Shown here one piece after another: positions 21,821 through 29,398 of a DNA stretch of 37,728 nucleotides. The notes below the pieces were generated by a model. That model made no database searches. It saw only the letters and a list, made by a program, of their open reading frames with translations, and was not told where the DNA came from. Position 1 is the first letter of the stretch; each line of letters starts with the position of its first letter. This stretch comes from CALVUJ01 sp045119835 (lineage in GTDB: Bacteria > Bacillota_I > Bacilli_A > RFN20 > DUOF01), in NCBI GenBank assembly GCA_045119835.1, contig JBGVED010000098.1:1-37728 (forward strand), read 5' to 3'. The position numbers and the translations under genes are program-made.

Positions 21821-22363
21821 TTATTTCTTATATTTTTCTTTCATGGCTTCTAACATGGTTTGAGGTTTAGAACTTGTTTTACCACTCAATTCAACAGAAG
21901 TGTTAATAGTAGTTGTAGTTGAATTTAATACGTTTTTGTGAGCAGATATATATTCATCTACTCTTGTTTTGTATTCTTCAACCTTTTCATTTTCTTTAGG
22001 TTGAACTTTTGAATACACAAACTCAATAAATTCATCATCCACATTTGCTTTTTCAATAATTCTCAAATACCCACTCTTTGATTTTTCTGCTTTTAAAGTG
22101 TTTAATTCTTCCCCCATAACTTTATTTTTTTCTAATAGATTATCATAATCTTTTAGTTGGTCTAATCTTTTAATTTGCTCTAAAAGACTATCTATTTCTT
22201 CTTTGCTCTCAATCCCAAGTTTATCTAAAAACCATTTACTTTCTTTATAAACTCTTTTGCTTAATTTTTGGTCAAATTCTTCCTGAGTGAAAGTCTTTTG
22301 TGTTTCTGTTGGATTTACAGAAGTTTTATCAGTTACTGCTGATTCAGTTAAGTTTTCATCCAT
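21821..22363 (-). CDS. Capsid scaffold protein
   Basis: 180 aa, ATG after CATAGGAGGACATAAA. Acidic and helical: a polar N-terminus rich in Thr/Glu, a central coiled coil (about 60-105; IESKEEIDSLLEQIKRLDQ, ENDKV-type Lys/Glu repeats), and a basic C-terminal end (LEAMKEKYKK), the usual capsid-binding element. Position right before the capsid gene confirms it. Preceded by a 120-bp leader with a tandem repeat. Confidence 0.85.
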   Translation of the reverse strand: MDENLTESAVTDKTSVNPTETQKTFTQEEFDQKLSKRVYKESKWFLDKLGIESKEEIDSLLEQIKRLDQLKDYDNLLEKNKVMGEELNTLKAEKSKSGYLRIIEKANVDDEFIEFVYSKVQPKENEKVEEYKTRVDEYISAHKNVLNSTTTTINTSVELSGKTSSKPQTMLEAMKEKYKK

Positions 22364-22389
22364 TTTATGTCCTCCTATGAGTAATTTAT

Positions 22390-22438
22390 CCTAGTTTTAA
22401 AGTTCTAGTAACTCACCTAGTTTTATGGCTCTAGTAAC
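22390..22438. repeat. Tandem 23-nt repeat in the scaffold/capsid leader
   Basis: Two copies, 22390-22412 and 22416-22438, identical at 20 of 23 positions with a 26-nt period. On the transcript each reads GTTACTAGA, five variable bases, AAAACTAGG-type; each copy carries CTAG near both ends. They occupy the 5' untranslated leader between late-type site 6 and the scaffold RBS. Confidence 0.75.
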
Positions 22439-22449
22439 CTATCATTAAT

Positions 22450-22458
22450 AGTATATCA
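22450..22458 (-). promoter_or_regulatory. Late-type promoter, site 6 (scaffold-capsid operon)
   Basis: Minus strand: T6, then TGATATACTATTAATGATAGG, with TATACT at 22455-22450. The start would be about 80 nt before the scaffold ATG, leaving a long leader with the tandem repeat. Confidence 0.7.
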
Positions 22459-22483
22459 AAAAACGGCTCAAAAATTGCAAATT

Positions 22484-23740
22484 TTAGGTTTTATAGTATT
22501 TTGAATAGTATTTATACCCTAAATCGCTTTTAATCAATCTAGGGTTTTCTCGGGTGTATTCTCTTTCAAGGAATGTGCTGTTATCTTTTACCAACTCTCT
22601 TGCTTTGCGTTGATGCACTTTGATATTAGCATTGATTTGTTGCAGTTTCTTCTTTTCTTCTTCTCTTAATTCCCCTGTTGGAGTTTTATCTATTCTTATG
22701 TTAGTTTCTTCTGCTTGGAGTTTGTATTTTCTTATTAATCTTTCTTCATACCTTAATTTATCTCTAGCATTTGCCTTGTCTTGTTCATATTTACCATTTA
22801 AGAGCATGTCATTTTCCTTTAGCATAGTATTTGTTGACTTCCCACCTAGCACTTCTTCTGTATTCATAGGCATCCATCTATGTCGGCAGTTAGGTCTAGT
22901 AGTCAAATAAGGTTCTCCTTCTTCAACATCTTGTTTAACCCTTATATCATTGGTACTTATATAATCTTGTACTTGCTTTCTTGTTTCTTCATCTACCATA
23001 GATTCCCAATCTCTATCAATGTATATTTTACCTTGATAATCTACATGGTCTTTAGCGGAATCCCCAAAACTTGACACCAACCAAAATATTAAACCTGCAT
23101 TTCTTCCTGCTTCTAATTGTGCCTTGTTAGTATATTCTTGTAGCATTGTCCTATTTTTCATATCAGCATAACTTGTAAATGCAACTTTTCTTTTGTCTTT
23201 ATATGTTACTTTTGCATTTTGTAAACCATTTTTGCTTTGCTCCACTATTTCATTATAGAACTTACTAACATCAGGTTCTTTCATAATAGAGTACTTGCTA
23301 CCAACTTGTATAATGTTCTTCTTTTGCATTTGCTCTATTGTGTTTGGTAACTTGTTGAGAGTTTTCACACTCTCCATTTGCAAAGCCTTTAATTGCCTAT
23401 CAAAATTCTCGTTTTTTTGCTCTTTTAGTTCTGCCCTTATATTTGCTAGTTCTTCATCGTTTAAATCCTTATTTTTAGAATTGGAGCGTGTTAAGGCGTA
23501 TGCTAACAACAATGCTTTCTCAATAGTAGAAAAGAGAGGTTTAACTTCTTTCTTTACAAGCGCGTTAACATCTCTCTTTAATGCTCCTATCTCATTTCTT
23601 TGTTTCTTTGCCCATTCAGTAGGTTTATCTTTGTAATGGTTTAGTAGCCTTAAATTAGCCATTGTAACTGCTGTATTATAGATTTGTTCCATTTTAGCAC
23701 TAATTAACTCTGCTATATCATTAATTGTGTCTTTATCCAT
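22484..23740 (-). CDS. MuF-type minor head protein (SPP1 gp7 family)
   Basis: 418 aa, ATG after GTAGGTGATATATT. Long N-terminal helices (LISAKMEQIYNTAVTMANLRLL), then the MuF core: 'VTYKDKRKVAFTSYADMKNRT', 'EAGRNAGLIFWLVSSFGDSAKDHVDYQGK' and TTRPNCRHRWMPM (about residue 285-297), which carries the conserved Cys-His pair of this family. The C-terminal 110 residues are a charged coiled coil (ENDMLLNGKYEQDKANARD). It lies between portal and scaffold and is a few-copy inner head protein involved in DNA ejection in SPP1. No toxin domain is fused at its C-terminus. Confidence 0.88.
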   Translation of the reverse strand: MDKDTINDIAELISAKMEQIYNTAVTMANLRLLNHYKDKPTEWAKKQRNEIGALKRDVNALVKKEVKPLFSTIEKALLLAYALTRSNSKNKDLNDEELANIRAELKEQKNENFDRQLKALQMESVKTLNKLPNTIEQMQKKNIIQVGSKYSIMKEPDVSKFYNEIVEQSKNGLQNAKVTYKDKRKVAFTSYADMKNRTMLQEYTNKAQLEAGRNAGLIFWLVSSFGDSAKDHVDYQGKIYIDRDWESMVDEETRKQVQDYISTNDIRVKQDVEEGEPYLTTRPNCRHRWMPMNTEEVLGGKSTNTMLKENDMLLNGKYEQDKANARDKLRYEERLIRKYKLQAEETNIRIDKTPTGELREEEKKKLQQINANIKVHQRKARELVKDNSTFLEREYTRENPRLIKSDLGYKYYSKYYKT

Positions 23741-23750
23741 AATATATCAC

Positions 23751-25298
23751 CTACGCAATCTCATTAATATTTATTGGCTCACTTGTTTTAGATAATTGTT
23801 CTTTGATGTATGCAATTATTTCTTCTCTATTAGGAGCATCTTTGAATACATTATCTACATATAGTTCGACTGTTATAGCTCCACTTTGTAGTGCAGGAAG
23901 TAAAGCATTAATTCTTGTGTCTAGGTCATTTAATCCAAAACTATCTAGGTTTTCTTTTGCCTTTTCCATTTCTTCTCCATACCATTTGGCACGGTACTCT
24001 TGTTTAGACATAATTCCATTGGTTACATCTGTTCTATCGCTATTCTTCTTACTTTCAGTATCTTCAATAATAGAATCATCAAAGTTTACTACTATTTCAT
24101 CACCTATTTCAATATGGTCTAGTGTAAACTCATTTGTTAAGTATACTAACATTTCAACCATATCTTTTAGTGCTTTTTCTAGTATTATTTCATGTTTCTT
24201 TATACTTCTAAATAAATCACTATTTTGAGCAATTATTCCAGTGGCAGTTTGAATAGGTCTACCTCCACCACCTGCTCCAAATGTGTAATAGTTCTTACCA
24301 AATCCTACACTTGCACTAAATAAATTTAATTGTTCTTGTAGAGATAATGACAAATCAGTTGTTCTTAATTGACTTGCTAGTTCATGTATTAATTGTTCAT
24401 CTCCACCTGCATCGCTAGGAATAGTGTAGTAGACAATATCATTAGGGTCAAAAGCACCTATAAAATTACCATTTTCATCAGTATCTATTAAAGATGAACT
24501 AACCATTACTCTTCTTCTTCCTAATTGAACTTCCATATCAAAAGCATCATAATTTGTGTCTATTGCCTTCAATATATCAATAGCATTTGCAAATATACTT
24601 ATGCCTAAAGGGCTATCTATATCCATGTTATTTGCTATATTTGGTTTATATATTTGGTACAAAGGTTTCTTGCTCTTTGTGTGAAATGTAAATTCTTTGC
24701 TTGTTGTTGCTATATTGTTTTTGACTTCTACTACTAGGTTAATAACATCATATTCTTCATTTTCGTTTAACTTGTGTATTGATATGTTTGTAGCATTTGT
24801 ATCTTCTTTAACAAAGGCACATTCCACCAGTTCTCCGTTCCTATATGTTATTGGATATACATTTTTAGCGGTTATATAATCTAACTTGGCTTTTGCTTCT
24901 TTGGTTTTAACTATAACTCCCTTATCTGTAATTGTTAAATTTTCTAAACTTTCTACTGTTGCACCAATAGACAAAGCAAATGTTTTTTCTAGTAAAGAGT
25001 TTGCCCTAACCCAGAAATTATTAGAAAGTAACAAATCATCTAATTTCGGTTGGTCTTTAATTGTAATTGAGCATTTTTCATTTAATAGCAAGTTTGCCCA
25101 ATCTTCACAACACTTTTTAGCAATTCTTAAAGTTTTCCTGTTTACATCAACATAGGTCTTACCTGTATATATCGTATACTTATGGAAGTCTTTAACATAT
25201 CCTCTATACCATTCTTCCCACAAACTTAAATATTCACTTTGAGATTCAATTTTTCTCCCCTCAAAATACTTGCTTATATATGATGTAATATCTAACAT
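23751..25298 (-). CDS. Portal protein (SPP1 gp6 type)
   Basis: 515 aa, ATG after GGAGGAGGAAAAGA, overlapping TerL by 7 nt. N-terminal EWYRGYVKDFHKY and KTLRIAKKCCEDWANLLLNEK match the clip/wing start of Gram-positive portals. SPLGISIFANAIDILKAID is the typical helix before the crown, and FTLDHIEIGDEIVVNFDDSI precedes 'DRTDVTNGIMSKQEYRAKWYG', the usual C-terminal stretch. Forms the dodecameric ring at the head vertex on which terminase docks. Confidence 0.92.
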   Translation of the reverse strand: MLDITSYISKYFEGRKIESQSEYLSLWEEWYRGYVKDFHKYTIYTGKTYVDVNRKTLRIAKKCCEDWANLLLNEKCSITIKDQPKLDDLLLSNNFWVRANSLLEKTFALSIGATVESLENLTITDKGVIVKTKEAKAKLDYITAKNVYPITYRNGELVECAFVKEDTNATNISIHKLNENEEYDVINLVVEVKNNIATTSKEFTFHTKSKKPLYQIYKPNIANNMDIDSPLGISIFANAIDILKAIDTNYDAFDMEVQLGRRRVMVSSSLIDTDENGNFIGAFDPNDIVYYTIPSDAGGDEQLIHELASQLRTTDLSLSLQEQLNLFSASVGFGKNYYTFGAGGGGRPIQTATGIIAQNSDLFRSIKKHEIILEKALKDMVEMLVYLTNEFTLDHIEIGDEIVVNFDDSIIEDTESKKNSDRTDVTNGIMSKQEYRAKWYGEEMEKAKENLDSFGLNDLDTRINALLPALQSGAITVELYVDNVFKDAPNREEIIAYIKEQLSKTSEPININEIA

Positions 25299-26551
25299 TC
25301 TTTTCCTCCTCCTGTCTGTAATAAACTATTCATAAACGGCTCTATTGAGTATTCCATAGCATCTATTGTATCTATGTCTGTTGTGCCATCATCTAGTCTT
25401 GTATCTGCATGTTTATCATCCCACACCGCATTTTCTAAAGCCTTACGCACATTTAGACACCTTCGCATCAAATGGAATCTACCCTGAGCCATTAACTTTT
25501 GCACTAATAATATTCTATCTTTTATTTCTCTCTTTTTAGCATTAAATATTTGATTTACTAATCCTGCCTTTTGACTTGCTATCTTTAAACCTCTTATAAG
25601 TACTTGTTCAGCACTATCTGGATAACTTGTTATAGGTTTCTTATACTTATCATAACACATCTTCACAAACTCTACATACAACTTATCTAGTTCGGCAGGA
25701 CTTACATTTGTTTCTATCTTCTTATCTTCTAGCACGATTACATCTTCAAACCTATTTGTGAACCCTGTGCAGACAAATGTGTGTTTAGAGTTAGTTCCAC
25801 CAAAATCCACTCCTATATTTATTGCCATTAAATTTTTTGGAACTTCATCATAGATATATTTATCAGGTTCGTCTGCAAACTTATCATATATCAACCCTTC
25901 TGCTCTAACCCATTGACCTAATATATATCTCTTGTAGAAAACACCTGTATAACTTCTGCGATATTCTTCCTTTGTTTCTTCACTTAATGCAGGATTGTTA
26001 TCTAAATCAAAATGTATTCTTAACGCTTTCTTTTCTTCAGCTTGTTCTATCCATTCTTTAAGAAACCAATGCTCAGGACTTTCTGGGTTGCAGTTAAAAA
26101 ACTTCTTGCTACCTTGAACAGAACACCTTGCTATTGCTTGTTCTACGAAGCTTCTTGGTTGTAAAGCGACTTCATCTACTAATATTCCTGCCAATGTAAT
26201 ACCTTGAATTAACTGATAAGAACTTTCATCTTTACCGCCAAATACATAATAGTAATTTGTTATATTACCTCTCTTAATAGTTAATAGATTGTTGCTAGAA
26301 CTATAAACCATGTCGTAAGTTTCTCTTAGATACTTTATTTTCATTAATTCCTTTATGACATTTCTTTCCGTACTCTTAACGGTCTTTCCACAAATACCGA
26401 AGTTTTTGCCATTAAATGTATTCATACTCCAAGAGATAAAAGAAACGCCCATTACCATAGTTTTTCCTGTTCTTACTGCTCCGTCTCCAATTAAACTATT
26501 ATACTCCGTGTATGGAAATTGTAATATTTTTAATTGTTTCTCACTAAACAT
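25292..26551 (-). CDS. terL: Terminase large subunit
   Basis: 419 aa. Walker A GAVRTGKT at 24-31, Walker B LAGILVDE with Asp126/Glu127, coupling-type FNCNPESPEHW, then the RNase H-like nuclease with INIGVDFGGTNSKHTF (first catalytic Asp) and a later TSYPDSAEQV segment (second acidic site) and DDGTTDIDTIDAMEYSI (third). It pumps DNA into the prohead and cuts the concatemer. The start codon overlaps the TerS stop (TAATG). Sequence type fits the SPP1-like headful group, but the packaging mode cannot be fixed from sequence alone. Confidence 0.95.
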   Translation of the reverse strand: MFSEKQLKILQFPYTEYNSLIGDGAVRTGKTMVMGVSFISWSMNTFNGKNFGICGKTVKSTERNVIKELMKIKYLRETYDMVYSSSNNLLTIKRGNITNYYYVFGGKDESSYQLIQGITLAGILVDEVALQPRSFVEQAIARCSVQGSKKFFNCNPESPEHWFLKEWIEQAEEKKALRIHFDLDNNPALSEETKEEYRRSYTGVFYKRYILGQWVRAEGLIYDKFADEPDKYIYDEVPKNLMAINIGVDFGGTNSKHTFVCTGFTNRFEDVIVLEDKKIETNVSPAELDKLYVEFVKMCYDKYKKPITSYPDSAEQVLIRGLKIASQKAGLVNQIFNAKKREIKDRILLVQKLMAQGRFHLMRRCLNVRKALENAVWDDKHADTRLDDGTTDIDTIDAMEYSIEPFMNSLLQTGGGKEC

Positions 26552-26916
26552 TATTTCTTACCTAAATTTTCTATTGTTTCTTTAATAGCAGTACTTAAAC
26601 CGTCATCTTCCATTTTTTGAGTCGTAATATCTAAGTTTTCTTTTTGACCTAAGTATTGCTTACCTAACCATATAAGCATCGAACTATTACCCTTCTTAGC
26701 ACAATCATACTGCCATCTTCTCAATGACATTTTTCCCTTTTCTTGCCCCATTTTATACAAGTCCACAAACCTCTCATCTGCTCTTAGTGTCTTGACATTA
26801 ACTCCTAAGCATGAGGCTATCTCATCTTGTGTACATTGAATAAGTGCTAACTTCTCTATCATATCATAGTCAAGTTGTTTCTTAGGTCTACCGCCTTTGT
26901 TCTTTTCTTCTGCCAT
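26551..26916 (-). CDS. terS: Terminase small subunit
   Basis: 121 aa, ATG after GATGGTGAGTA. Starts with a basic GGRPKKQLDYDMIEKL segment, then a helix-turn-helix (CTQDEIASCLGVNVKTLRAD, about 32-51) and the oligomerisation helices (MSLRRWQYDCAKKGNSSMLI, then KQYLGQKE), the classical small-terminase layout. It recognises the packaging site, which may be in or near this gene or in the 27157-27341 noncoding stretch upstream. Confidence 0.9.
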   Translation of the reverse strand: MAEEKNKGGRPKKQLDYDMIEKLALIQCTQDEIASCLGVNVKTLRADERFVDLYKMGQEKGKMSLRRWQYDCAKKGNSSMLIWLGKQYLGQKENLDITTQKMEDDGLSTAIKETIENLGKK

Positions 26917-27116
26917 TACTCACCATCTCGTTTCTGTTCTATTAATTTAATATCTTCGATTTTCTTTTCTTCTTTCTTCTTGTCTTTGTTAATTATAGTA
27001 GGTATTACACCCTTAATACAAACAAATAACACAACCACCATAACCATAACACAAATAAATCCTATAACTATTGGTGTATTGCAACAATCTACATTAAATT
27101 GAAATCCTAGTTCCAT
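26916..27116 (-). CDS. Single-pass membrane protein opening the late operon
   Basis: 66 aa, ATG after TATAGGAGAGTGATATT, directly after late-type site 7. One strong membrane helix at about 15-39 (PIVIGFICVMVMVVVLFVC) and a long basic/acidic tail (KDKKKEEKKIEDIK). Its stop overlaps the TerS start. A membrane protein as first late gene is unusual; a spanin-free holin, an antiholin or a membrane anchor are all possible. Confidence 0.68.
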   Translation of the reverse strand: MELGFQFNVDCCNTPIVIGFICVMVMVVVLFVCIKGVIPTIINKDKKKEEKKIEDIKLIEQKRDGE

Positions 27117-27136
27117 AATATCACTCTCCTATAAAT

Positions 27137-27145
27137 AGTATATCA
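27137..27145 (-). promoter_or_regulatory. Late-type promoter, site 7 (terminase operon)
   Basis: Minus strand: AAAAATGATATACTATTTATAGGAGAG, with TATACT at 27142-27137. A TTGACA lies only 7 bp upstream of the hexamer, too near to act as its -35. It follows the terminator at 27157-27180 directly. Confidence 0.72.
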
Positions 27146-27156
27146 TTTTTGTCAAT

Positions 27157-27180
27157 AAAAAAGGACACCCTAAGGCATCC
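27157..27180 (-). terminator. Terminator ending the noncoding RNA and early operon 2
   Basis: Minus strand GGATGCC/GGGTGTCC hairpin (eight pairs with wobbles, 27180-27163) followed by TTTTTT at 27162-27157. Confidence 0.8.
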
Positions 27181-27341
27181 AAGTATTATTATAATTATCT
27201 CTAAAAGTATAATGAAAGAAAAAAGGTAAGAAACAATTATAATATTTCTATTTGAGATGATAGATAACTTCATGAGATAGTTTTATTTGTCCTCATGATA
27301 ACAAAGCATATTATTGAGAAGGGAGTCTACTATCTCCCTCA
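27157..27341 (-). ncRNA. Predicted ~185-nt structured RNA upstream of the terminase genes
   Basis: A late-type promoter (27347-27355) and a terminator (27157-27180) enclose this stretch, which holds no gene with an RBS. The 5' end folds as HP1, GAGGGAG (27340-27334) with CTCCCTT (27325-27319) around an 8-nt loop. HP2 is TCATGAG (27298-27292) with CTCATGA (27276-27270), perfect, with a 15-nt loop. Loop 1 has ATAGT and loop 2 has ACTAT, so the loops can kiss over five bases, extendable to eight by opening the stems. A further stem AGTTATCT/AGATAATT closes the 3' half. Alternatives are a pac/cos region or simply the 3' untranslated tail of early operon 2. Confidence 0.55.
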
Positions 27342-27346
27342 TTATT

Positions 27347-27355
27347 AGTATATCA
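27347..27355 (-). promoter_or_regulatory. Late-type promoter, site 2 (noncoding RNA)
   Basis: Minus strand: GAAAAATTGATATACTAATAATGAGGG, TATACT at 27352-27347. The match to the other sites is complete through TACTA and drifts after. Predicted start at about 27341, the first base of HP1. Confidence 0.62.
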
Positions 27356-27376
27356 ATTTTTCACTTAATTGTTGCT

Positions 27377-27607
27377 CTAATATCTATTCATATAAGCAAT
27401 AAAATTACTGCACTCATCCAAGTCATCAAATTCCTTGTAGGTCATTACTCGTGGGCAGAATATTCGTTGCTCGCCGTTCTCATCAACTATCAACCTGTCA
27501 AAGACTTTCTTTCCATCGAGCATATAGCAAGTGCTTGCCAATTCTTCCTTGACTACCACCAAATTGTATAGTCCGCTTTCAGTTAGTTCCGCTATGTATT
27601 TTTTCAT
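27377..27607 (-). CDS. Small early protein, unknown
   Basis: 76 aa. Reads as a mixed alpha/beta protein: MKKYIAELTESGLYNLVVVK, a 'CYMLDGKKVFDRLIVDENGEQRIF' strand hairpin and a final helix (YKEFDDLDECSNFIAYMNRY). It is the last gene of early operon 2; the start shares one base with the preceding stop. Base use is less AT-rich than in its neighbours, as in a few other small early genes here. Confidence 0.72.
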   Translation of the reverse strand: MKKYIAELTESGLYNLVVVKEELASTCYMLDGKKVFDRLIVDENGEQRIFCPRVMTYKEFDDLDECSNFIAYMNRY

Positions 27608-27954
27608 TATTTCTCTCCTCTTATCGGCATTATCACCAATGAACTTAAACTATGAATTATTTTGAATTGTCCACAATGGTTGAATATTCTAAACATTCCT
27701 GTTTCTTCGCTATCAATAGCAATGGAATAATCAGTATATTCTGCTTCGCCATAGTTAACAAAGTCTATAACATCATGACACCCTATTTTCTTGTGGTATC
27801 CATCTTTTGCTCTATAACCATAACTCTCGTATATTTTATAACCACTATCGTGCTTTCTATTTGTTATTATTATGGTAATTGTATCGACTATTAATCCTTG
27901 TGTCTTTTCCCATTCTTCTTGTGGCAATTCTTTTAATTTATCTTTATAACTCAC
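27607..27954 (-). CDS. Early protein, unknown
   Basis: 115 aa. N-terminal helix with KDKLKELPQEEWEKTQGL, then strand-rich sequence with TITIIITNRKHDSGYKIYE, a GCHDVIDFVNYG segment and IAIDSEETGMFRIFNH. The start (ATG) comes directly after the AGGAGGAGATTTAAG end of the previous gene. No membrane segments or catalytic motifs. Similar short proteins of unknown role are frequent in Bacillota phage early operons. Confidence 0.72.
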   Translation of the reverse strand: MSYKDKLKELPQEEWEKTQGLIVDTITIIITNRKHDSGYKIYESYGYRAKDGYHKKIGCHDVIDFVNYGEAEYTDYSIAIDSEETGMFRIFNHCGQFKIIHSLSSLVIMPIRGEK

Positions 27955-28245
27955 TTAAATCTCCTCCTTGTAATTTTCCCACCACTTTTTCACTTTCTTA
28001 TATTCCATTGGTGTTATTTTGTCTAATTCTCCAGTAGGAACATTTCCTAAACCAATTAAATCACACCATTCACTAGTTGGGTTATCGCTAGAATAGAATG
28101 CTAAATGTTTTCTAAATATATACAATATTTCTAAATCTTTCTTAACATTCTCAAGATTTCTAATTTCTTCATCTTGGTCAAGTTGTCTATTTCCACCTTT
28201 TTTCAACCAATTTAATTCACCTTTGATATACTTTAAACTATCCAC
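27955..28245 (-). CDS. Short helical early protein, paralogue family member
   Basis: 96 aa from GTG at 28243-28245 (AGGAG upstream). It has the pattern shared by several early genes here: a helix with LENVKKDLEILYIFRKHL (about 33-55), a Gly/Ser loop and a C-terminal ITPMEYKKVKKWWENYKEE. The first 25 residues (SLKYIKGELNWLKKGG) add a basic helix. The pattern is that of a very common Bacillota phage family without known function. Confidence 0.7.
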   Translation of the reverse strand: MDSLKYIKGELNWLKKGGNRQLDQDEEIRNLENVKKDLEILYIFRKHLAFYSSDNPTSEWCDLIGLGNVPTGELDKITPMEYKKVKKWWENYKEEI

Positions 28246-28510
28246 CCTTCATCAACTCCTCTAGCAGTTCTCCTTGTTCTGGTGTAACAAACATATTACA
28301 ACTAACTTCAATTATAGGTTGATTGCAAATGTTACTTGTTTTAGTAATTTCTAAATTATATTTCAAAATCTCAAAAGCCATCTTGTATTTGGTTAGTTCT
28401 CCTTTTAATTTCATGTTTTCATCATGTAAAGTTTCACATATATAACTTAATTTTTCGGGAGTATCTTCTACCCAATAACTTTTATTATTCTTGTGTTTCT
28501 TAGTTGTCAT
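28238..28510 (-). CDS. Helical early protein, related to the short paralogues
   Basis: 90 aa from ATG 28508-28510 with AGGAG 8 nt upstream; longer forms would enclose the RBS. Contents: basic start (TTKKHKNNKSYWVED), a coiled coil (HDENMKLKGELTKYKMAFEIL, about 30-52), then a C-terminal helix (VTPEQGELLEELMKGG) like that of the paralogue family. Unknown function. Confidence 0.68.
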   Translation of the reverse strand: MTTKKHKNNKSYWVEDTPEKLSYICETLHDENMKLKGELTKYKMAFEILKYNLEITKTSNICNQPIIEVSCNMFVTPEQGELLEELMKGG

Positions 28511-28515
28511 TCTCA

Positions 28516-28821
28516 TCACTCCTTTTCTTCTATGTTCCACTCATCTCCATAGCATTTAACTAACTTAAATTTGTTATCGTATCGTTCTTTCAAATATTTC
28601 CTAGCATCTTTTAATTTAGAAAACCAACAAATTCCATAATCATCAAAATAATGTTCACATCTAATTTCTTCAATGTAACTAGTATTAAATATAGATTCAG
28701 TGATAAAAGTTTCTTTACTCTTCATATATACTTTATCTTTACTTACACAAAAAGGCTCTCCATCAACATAAGTTAAAATATAAACATAAGAGTTTAATCT
28801 TGGATTTTTAATCATTCTCAT
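28516..28821 (-). CDS. Early protein, unknown
   Basis: 101 aa from the second of three closely spaced ATGs (GGAGGTG then 7 nt). Strand-rich first half (NSYVYILTYVDGEPFCV, KVYMKSKETF) and a helical end with WFSKLKDARKYLKERYDNKF, resembling short phage proteins in which 'F..L.DA..YL' follows two beta hairpins. No assigned role. Confidence 0.68.
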   Translation of the reverse strand: MRMIKNPRLNSYVYILTYVDGEPFCVSKDKVYMKSKETFITESIFNTSYIEEIRCEHYFDDYGICWFSKLKDARKYLKERYDNKFKLVKCYGDEWNIEEKE

Positions 28822-29143
28822 TCTCATTCACCTCCAACCATTGTTTTAATTTTTTCACATCTGCTACTTTTAGTTTAGTTAACCTATCTACTGCTTCTAT
28901 ACAAATATCATTATCTTCTAACAATATATCTGCTTCGGCTACTTTATCATAAAAACGAAATCTTGCTTTATCAAAGATTTTCCTAATTATCTCCAAAACC
29001 TCTAAATCTTGTTTGATTTGTTCTAGTTCTTTTAATTGTTCTAATAAAACTTTCTCATAATAATAAGGACTAACCTCTTTTATATTGCTTTTTGATATTT
29101 CTATGTAATCAATTTTTTCATTCACAATTTCCAAACTTTTCAT
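28808..29143 (-). CDS. Short helical early protein, paralogue family member
   Basis: 111 aa. Contains the family core LEQIKQDLEVLEIIRKIF (about 41-58) and C-terminal VADVKKLKQWLEVNE. An N-terminal strand-helix (SLEIVNEKIDYIEIS) precedes it. Closest in plan to the 31566-31859 gene. Function unknown; the multiple copies suggest a family under diversification. Confidence 0.7.
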   Translation of the reverse strand: MKSLEIVNEKIDYIEISKSNIKEVSPYYYEKVLLEQLKELEQIKQDLEVLEIIRKIFDKARFRFYDKVAEADILLEDNDICIEAVDRLTKLKVADVKKLKQWLEVNENEND

Positions 29144-29398
29144 CTAATCACTCACTTTCTCATTAGGTTTCTCGAGCCACCAAGTCTTGCCATAGTCTTT
29201 TAACTCAACAAATGTGGCACTATCTGTTGTAAAGTACCATTCACAATCATCTTCATCATTAAAAAGGGAAGTATAAGAAAAATCAATATTATCTCCATCG
29301 TCATAGTAAATCCCATCTTTCAACGCCTTAAATAGCACTTCTAATGGTATGCCTAGTTCCATTGATAGTTCATCATATATTTGTTCTTTTGTTTTCAT
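29144..29398 (-). CDS. Acidic early protein, unknown
   Basis: 84 aa, ATG after AGGAGTGAGATATA, inside the end of the preceding gene. Acidic throughout: N-terminal helix (EQIYDELSMELGIPLEVLF), DDGDNIDFSYTSLFNDEDDCEWYF, then LKDYGKTWWLEKP. The high Asp/Glu content of about one in four residues recalls DNA-mimic inhibitors, but the evidence is only composition. Confidence 0.68.
   Translation of the reverse strand: MKTKEQIYDELSMELGIPLEVLFKALKDGIYYDDGDNIDFSYTSLFNDEDDCEWYFTTDSATFVELKDYGKTWWLEKPNEKVSD

Noticed and set aside
27137..27157. TTGACA close to the terminase promoter
   Set aside because: Only 7 bp separate it from TATACT, so it cannot be that promoter's -35 box.
27283..27344. Possible 19-aa frame beginning at an ATG at the 5' end of the predicted RNA
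   Set aside because: No RBS, ATG almost at the transcript start and overlapping hairpin 1.
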